From Clostridia bacterium (lineage in GTDB: Bacteria; Bacillota; DTU086), in NCBI GenBank assembly GCA_012523575.1, contig JAAYIF010000022.1, positions 1 through 58,118 of the forward strand: a DNA stretch of 58,118 nucleotides, in the 5' to 3' direction. The notes under the pieces were generated by a model. That model ran no database searches. It saw nothing but the letters and a program-made list of their open reading frames with translations, and was not told where the DNA came from. The position numbers and the translations under genes were made by a program. This document shows, piece by piece, positions 53,912-58,118 of this stretch (positions are counted from its first letter, which is position 1; each line of letters opens with the position of its first letter).

Positions 53912-54340
53912 TCAGACCTTATTTCTGATATGTATGTAATCCTCAATATCTCCTATTATTTCCACATTATTGGGCAGAAAAGCAAATATGGAAGCGTTTA
54001 TTTTTTCCACAGAACCTTCCAGCGCATAGGTAACCCCGCTCATAAAATCAATTATCCGCCTGGCAGTCTCCCCATCGGTTCCCTCAAAATTTAAAACCAC
54101 GGGATTGCGGTTTTTCAAATCCGTAGCATAGTTAACAACCTTTTCAAAACTTGTGGGCTTCATGACTATTATCTTTACATTTTTTACGGTATGCAGGCTG
54201 ATAACATTGCTGCTTTTCCTTTGAATCCCTGAAATTACCTGCCTGTCCCATTTTTGTTCTCCGTCCTGGATATAATCATCATCCTCATCGGGTTCCAGCC
54301 CAAAAAAACTTAAAATTTTATCACTGAATTTCTTACCCAT
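53912..54340 (-). CDS. sepF: SepF, cell division protein
   Basis: SepF anchors and bundles FtsZ at the division site. The 142 residues show a weak N-terminal membrane helix (GKKFSDKILSFFGLE), a linker, and the C-terminal SepF domain: KIIVMKPTSFEKVVNYATDLKNRNPVVLNFEG, ARRIIDFMSGVTYALEG and FAFLPNNVEI. ATG at 54340. It is in the yggS-sepF-proC order typical of Firmicutes. Confidence 0.95.
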   Translation of the reverse strand: MGKKFSDKILSFFGLEPDEDDDYIQDGEQKWDRQVISGIQRKSSNVISLHTVKNVKIIVMKPTSFEKVVNYATDLKNRNPVVLNFEGTDGETARRIIDFMSGVTYALEGSVEKINASIFAFLPNNVEIIGDIEDYIHIRNKV

Positions 54341-54355
54341 TAAAGAGCACCCCTT

Positions 54356-55048
54356 TCAGCCCCTTGGCCCAAAAACTGCCCGTCCGATTCTAACTATGTT
54401 CGCCCCTTCCTCCACAGCCACTTCAAAATCATCGGTCATCCCCATGGACAGCCACTCCATCTTTACGCCAGGTATTTCCCTCTCCCCTATGGATTGGAAC
54501 AGCATCCTTAACTCTCTGAAATAAGGTCTTACTTTATCCGGATCATCGGCAATGGGAGCTATGGTCATCAAACCTTTTATTCTAATATTGGGATATTTCT
54601 CTGCCACAGTGGTGATAAAGGGAATCACCTCCCCGACGCTCAATCCGTGTTTGCTCTCTTCCCCTGACACATTAACCTGAACCAGAGCATCAACGCTAAG
54701 AGACTTTGCCTTTGCCCTTTTGTCCAATTCCTCGGCAAGACTCATTCGGTCCAGGGAGTGAATTAGAGCAACCTTATCAATAACATATTTGACTTTATTT
54801 TTCTGTAAATGCCCGATAAAATGCCACTCCACATCCCCCTGGACAAGCTCATACTTATCAACAAATTCCTGAGCCCTGTTCTCGCCCAGGCATTTTACCC
54901 CTGCCTCCAGGGCCATGTTTATCCTATCCACATCAACCCCTTTGGAAACCGCCACCAACTTTATCCCGCCGGGATCCCTTCCAGCCCTAAGGGCAGCATT
55001 CTTAATGCGTTCCATAGTTTGTTCTATGTTCTGAGCTATTGGGTTCAT
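54356..55048 (-). CDS. yggS: YggS / PLP homeostasis protein
   Basis: A PLP-binding protein (PLPBP) that balances the vitamin B6 pool and amino acid metabolism. It has a TIM barrel with KLVAVSKGVDVDRI (PLP lysine in VSK), GENRAQEFVDKYE, WHFIGHLQKNK and LSMGMTDDFEVAVEEGANIVRIGRAVFG. About 230 residues. ATG at 55048 has a GGGGGA site; 55081 is the longer frame. It lies before sepF. Confidence 0.95.
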   Translation of the reverse strand: MNPIAQNIEQTMERIKNAALRAGRDPGGIKLVAVSKGVDVDRINMALEAGVKCLGENRAQEFVDKYELVQGDVEWHFIGHLQKNKVKYVIDKVALIHSLDRMSLAEELDKRAKAKSLSVDALVQVNVSGEESKHGLSVGEVIPFITTVAEKYPNIRIKGLMTIAPIADDPDKVRPYFRELRMLFQSIGEREIPGVKMEWLSMGMTDDFEVAVEEGANIVRIGRAVFGPRG

Positions 55049-55107
55049 GAGCCGTCCCCCCTTTAATCCCCTCTGGGCCATATCACCGTATTTTGATTAA
55101 TCCACTG

Positions 55108-55929
55108 TTAAACAAGCTTAAAAACAGCTGCCATTCTTCCCGTATTACCTTTTTCCCTTCTATAGGAAAAAAAGAGATCCCCGCAGCAGCAGGTGCAAAG
55201 CCCGCTGATAAAGATATTCTGGGGCTTAAGCCCTGAAGAAATTAAATCAAGCTTATTGGCGGACCACAGATCCAAACTCCACTGTCCCTGAAAAAGTTCT
55301 TTAAAAAAACCGTCCCTGCTCTTCCCAAACCTGTGGGAAAATTGCATAAAAACATTCTCCCCCACGGTATAGCAGCAGGGTCCGATGGAAGGGCCAATAA
55401 AGGCCATGCAGTCCCTTTCCTTTATGCCAAAAGCCTCTTTCATGGTTTTTACTGTCTTTCCGGCAATGCCCAAAGCCGTTCCCTTCCATCCAGCATGAAC
55501 AATGCCAATCTTTCTGTCCTGGGGGCAAAGAATATATATGGGTACGCAGTCGGCAAAATAGGCTGTAAGGGCCACATCCCTTTCCCCTGTAATCAATGCA
55601 TCGGTTCCGGGAATAGCATCCTTTAGGTCATGGCCCCCCCGCCCCCGATGTTCCTTTGTTACCACCACCACTTTATCCCCGTGAACCTGCTCCCCGGAAG
55701 TGAAGTCCCCCAAGGGAATGTCCAGGGCTTCAGACACCATTTTTCTATTAAAAAGGACTTTCTCCTTTTCATCCCCCACATGGAGGGCCATATTTAAGCT
55801 ATCAAAGGGAGGTGAACTTACCCCGCCCTTTCTGGTGGTAAATATTCCCCGGGCTATTCCCGGATGGGGAAATTCAATTTCAAAATATTCCAGGGCTCCC
55901 TTACGTTTTAGCTGAAATACGCCGGCCAT
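55108..55929 (-). CDS. pgeF: PgeF (YfiH), multicopper-polyphenol oxidase-like, peptidoglycan editing factor
   Basis: A 273-residue member of the YfiH/LACC1 family. It is credited with removing a wrong L-Ser from muropeptides, and with purine nucleoside activities in mammals. Motifs include EQVHGDKV (His), AYFADCVPIYI (Cys), HAGWKGTALGI (His) and GPSIGPCCYTVGENV. ATG at 55929. It heads the yggS-sepF-proC set. Confidence 0.9.
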   Translation of the reverse strand: MAGVFQLKRKGALEYFEIEFPHPGIARGIFTTRKGGVSSPPFDSLNMALHVGDEKEKVLFNRKMVSEALDIPLGDFTSGEQVHGDKVVVVTKEHRGRGGHDLKDAIPGTDALITGERDVALTAYFADCVPIYILCPQDRKIGIVHAGWKGTALGIAGKTVKTMKEAFGIKERDCMAFIGPSIGPCCYTVGENVFMQFSHRFGKSRDGFFKELFQGQWSLDLWSANKLDLISSGLKPQNIFISGLCTCCCGDLFFSYRREKGNTGRMAAVFKLV

Positions 55930-55971
55930 AACAGTATCTTTCCCAATTTTCCCTTTAATGTATTATATTTA

Positions 55972-56493
55972 TTATACAACAAGGGTTTCCCATTCACTTT
56001 TCAAAACAGTGCTGCCGCTTTCCAGGGATTTCTTTACATCAATAATCCTCTGGTTTTTTGATCCCCTGAAAGCAAGGGATAGATCCCTTTGGGCCAGGAT
56101 AAAGGGGCCGTCAATGAGATAATCGGAACAGCGAAGGAGATCAAAAAAGCCCTCCTTGCTTTCAGCCAGCTCCAAAAGCTTTTCAAAAACATACCCGGTA
56201 TAAGTAACCACATCCAGCCCGTGCTTCTTCACTTCTCTGCCTATATATGCAAAGGCAGAAGCCTGGTAAAAAGGCTCTCCTCCGGAAAAAGTAACCCCCC
56301 TTGCAATCTTTGACTGGAGAACTTCCCCTATTATTTCATCGGCATCCATCAAAATCCCGCCCTCAGGGTCCCATGTATGTTCGTTGTGACAGCCGGGGCA
56401 CCTATGGGGGCACCCCTGGCCGAAGATAACTACCCGCACCCCGGGCCCATCCACCACACTTTCCCGCTCAATGCCGGCAATCCGTATTTTCAC
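55972..56493 (-). CDS. nrdG: NrdG, activator of class III ribonucleotide reductase
   Basis: A radical-SAM enzyme that installs the glycyl radical on NrdD under anaerobic conditions. It has the cluster motif CPHRCPGC (Cys29, Cys33, Cys36, roughly), then GGEP (FSGGEPFYQ), and YTGYVFEKLLE. 173 residues is normal. GTG at 56493 has GGGGGGAG upstream. It follows nrdD with about 22 bases between and is read in the same direction. Confidence 0.95.
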   Translation of the reverse strand: MKIRIAGIERESVVDGPGVRVVIFGQGCPHRCPGCHNEHTWDPEGGILMDADEIIGEVLQSKIARGVTFSGGEPFYQASAFAYIGREVKKHGLDVVTYTGYVFEKLLELAESKEGFFDLLRCSDYLIDGPFILAQRDLSLAFRGSKNQRIIDVKKSLESGSTVLKSEWETLVV

Positions 56494-56515
56494 CTTTATC
56501 TCCCCCCTGAAGCCT

Positions 56516-58118
56516 TTAAAGGTGCGCTACCCGGTCATTCAATTCTGCAACCTTGGCATCATTAAACCTATCCACCGTACTCAAATAACCCGTTATCCTG
56601 CGCACCCGGCTGATGTTAATGCTTCCGCAGCGGGGGCAGTTGTCTTCGGATATTACTCCCAAATAAGCGCATGAATTGCAGAAATCAATGGGGAAGTTAA
56701 TGCCTCCGTAGCCCACGTCACATTCTTTCATATGCTTCAAAACATCGTAAACCGCCGCCACATTGTTCTGGGGAGGAGAAGCAAATTCCACATAGCTGAT
56801 ATGCCCGGCATTGGTATATTTGTGGTAAGGACCCTCAATTTCTATTTTTTCATGACAGTTTATGGGATATGAAACGGGAACATGAAAAGAGTTGGTATAA
56901 TATTCTTTATCCGTAATTCCACGAATATTACCAAATTCCTCCCGATCGATGGAAATAAAACGCCCTGACAGCCCCTCAGCGGGTGTAGCCAGAAATGTAT
57001 AGTTTAAATTGTAGTCTGCCACGGCTTTATCCACTAGATCCCTCATGTGCTTTACTATTTCAAGGCCCAGTTTTTGGGCTTCTTCGGATTCTCCATGATG
57101 CTTGCCCGTAAGCACTTTAAGGGTTTCCGCCAGGCCAATAAAGCCCACGGAAAGGGTGCCGTGAACAATGGCGGGTTCAATCATGTCTTCATCTTCTAGA
57201 TTGTCGGAATCAAGGTATAGGTGCTGTCCCATAAGGAAGGGCATGTCCTTAACCCTAAGCTTACTTTGTATCTGGAATCGGTGATAAAGCTGCCTTATGG
57301 CTAAATCCATAACCTTGTCCAGCTCATTAAAGAAGGTATCAACGTTTCCTTTGGTCTTCAAGGCAATCCGGGGAAGATTAATGCTGGTAAAGGAAAGATT
57401 TCCCCTTTTCTCCGATACTTCAGGACCCCGGACATTGGCTATAACCCTGGTCCTGCATCCCATATAGCTTACTTCACTGCCGTAGCGCTTGTTAAAAGAA
57501 GAATCCATAAAACTGAATGTAGGGTTCATGCGCTTAGCGGCTACCCGCATGGCAAGAAGAAGAAGATCGTAATTGGGATCTCCCGGCTCCCAGTTAACAC
57601 CTTCTTTTATTCTAAAAACAATATTGGGGAAAATGGGATTTTCGCCCCGGCCCAGCCCCCTTTCATAGGCCAGCAGGAGATTTCTGGTAACCTTTCGTCC
57701 CCCTTCAGAGGTATCGGTACCAAGGTTAATGCTGCTGAAAGGCACCTGACTTCCGGCCCTGCTGTGCATGCTGTTTAAGTTGTAGACCAGGGCTTCCATT
57801 GCCTGAAAGGCCTCGTCTTCACTGGCATTTTCCACATAGGGTGCTATGTCCCTATCAAAGAAAGCAAAGGACTGCCCTCCGTGCATATCGTTCTGACAGC
57901 TCTGGAGTATAATGGCCGCCAGTGCCGTTGCCGAAGAAGGCCTTTTGGGGGGCCTTATGTATCCATGGCCGTTGTTAAACCCGTTTCTCAGCAGCTCTCC
58001 CAGAGGTATCTGCAGGCAGTTAAGGGTTTTGCCGTAAAAATCAAGGTCATGGATGTGGATGGTACCGTTCCTGTGGGCATAGGAAAATTCTTCAGGTATT
58101 AAGCGGCCCAGGTAATAC
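56516..58118 (-). CDS. nrdD: NrdD, class III anaerobic ribonucleoside-triphosphate reductase (N-terminus beyond window)
   Basis: Reduces NTPs to dNTPs without oxygen. 533 codons are visible; the start and the N-terminal ATP cone lie beyond the right edge. The reading frame is open to the edge (GRLIPEEFSYAHRNGTIHIHDLDFYG). Conserved parts include QSCQNDMHGGQSFAFFD, NLGTDTSEGGRK, a zinc site CNSCAYLG and CPRCG, and the glycyl-radical RRITGYLST, whose Gly is 24 residues from the C-terminus. No premature stop is seen. With nrdG it supports DNA synthesis in an anaerobe. Confidence 0.96.
   Translation of the reverse strand, partial: YYLGRLIPEEFSYAHRNGTIHIHDLDFYGKTLNCLQIPLGELLRNGFNNGHGYIRPPKRPSSATALAAIILQSCQNDMHGGQSFAFFDRDIAPYVENASEDEAFQAMEALVYNLNSMHSRAGSQVPFSSINLGTDTSEGGRKVTRNLLLAYERGLGRGENPIFPNIVFRIKEGVNWEPGDPNYDLLLLAMRVAAKRMNPTFSFMDSSFNKRYGSEVSYMGCRTRVIANVRGPEVSEKRGNLSFTSINLPRIALKTKGNVDTFFNELDKVMDLAIRQLYHRFQIQSKLRVKDMPFLMGQHLYLDSDNLEDEDMIEPAIVHGTLSVGFIGLAETLKVLTGKHHGESEEAQKLGLEIVKHMRDLVDKAVADYNLNYTFLATPAEGLSGRFISIDREEFGNIRGITDKEYYTNSFHVPVSYPINCHEKIEIEGPYHKYTNAGHISYVEFASPPQNNVAAVYDVLKHMKECDVGYGGINFPIDFCNSCAYLGVISEDNCPRCGSINISRVRRITGYLSTVDRFNDAKVAELNDRVAHL

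Noticed and set aside
1..58118. CRISPR array or phage genes
   Set aside because: No regularly spaced direct repeats of 25-40 bases and no integrase, capsid or Cas-like protein in any frame.

Overview
The window looks like chromosomal core DNA of an anaerobic, endospore-forming, AT-leaning Gram-positive bacterium of class Clostridia. The evidence is consistent: FapR, DivIVA, SepF, a T-box leader and PyrR attenuators point to Firmicutes; spore protease Gpr, an alpha/beta-type spore protein and YlbJ point to sporulation; the oxygen-sensitive class III ribonucleotide reductase (NrdD/NrdG) and AckA/Pta point to fermentative anaerobic life. Nearly everything is on the minus strand. Only ylbJ, gpr, rpmB, rqcH, an HD-domain gene and a MinD-like gene read on the plus strand. 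I see no phage, integrase, transposase gene or CRISPR array. TTG and GTG starts with good ribosome binding sites are common.

Layout from left to right. 1-5.2 kb: a broken plsX at the edge, fapR with its own promoter and operator, rpmF, yceD, ylbJ (plus), a coiled-coil protein, rsmD, a candidate plus-strand small RNA and a small zinc-ribbon gene. 5.2-8.7 kb: rtcB, gpr facing an ssp gene, a tiny spore-protein-like ORF, and rpmB. 8.7-12.3 kb: riboflavin genes ribD-ribE-ribBA-ribH. 12.3-28 kb: a long, classical translation/signalling block read from yicC down to rpe: yicC, remA, gmk, rpoZ, coaBC, tRNA-Thr, priA, def, fmt, a DUF116 gene, a YugP-like protease, rsmB, rlmN, prpC, prkC, rsgA, rpe. 28-33.3 kb: rqcH (plus) meets pyrC; pyrR, pyrB and pyrC carry two PyrR-type attenuators. 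33.3-36 kb: pta and an unusual ackA. 36-40.5 kb: HD protein, then intracellular GH13 and GH15 enzymes for alpha-glucan breakdown. 40.5-49 kb: a MinD-like ATPase with an extra N-terminal domain, an OYE-family flavoenzyme, and a mixed set (YkgJ-like, DUF2007, rluD, lspA, thiD, nitroreductase, DUF5665, DUF711, ACT). 49-58 kb: ileS with an Ile T-box, divIVA, yggT, proC, sepF, yggS, pgeF, nrdG, and nrdD cut by the right edge.

The genes cover envelope lipid control, ribosome and tRNA maturation, serine/threonine signalling, cell division (SepF/DivIVA/YggT), pyrimidine and riboflavin synthesis, and acetate-forming energy metabolism fed by maltodextrin or glycogen breakdown.

Most worth a second look: (1) a MinD/FlhG-type ATPase fused to a YcgR-N/PilZN-like domain, away from any flagellar operon; (2) rpe interrupted by an in-frame TAA directly followed by ATG; (3) plsX ending early at a TAA and losing homology at a perfect 17-bp palindrome; (4) a candidate plus-strand RNA with a GAAA-capped hairpin and strong terminator; (5) an acetate kinase variant with a C-terminal extension and an altered nucleotide-site motif; (6) phased GTAAACGGT repeats between pta and the HD gene. 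No system here is established as new; the fusion ATPase is the best candidate.
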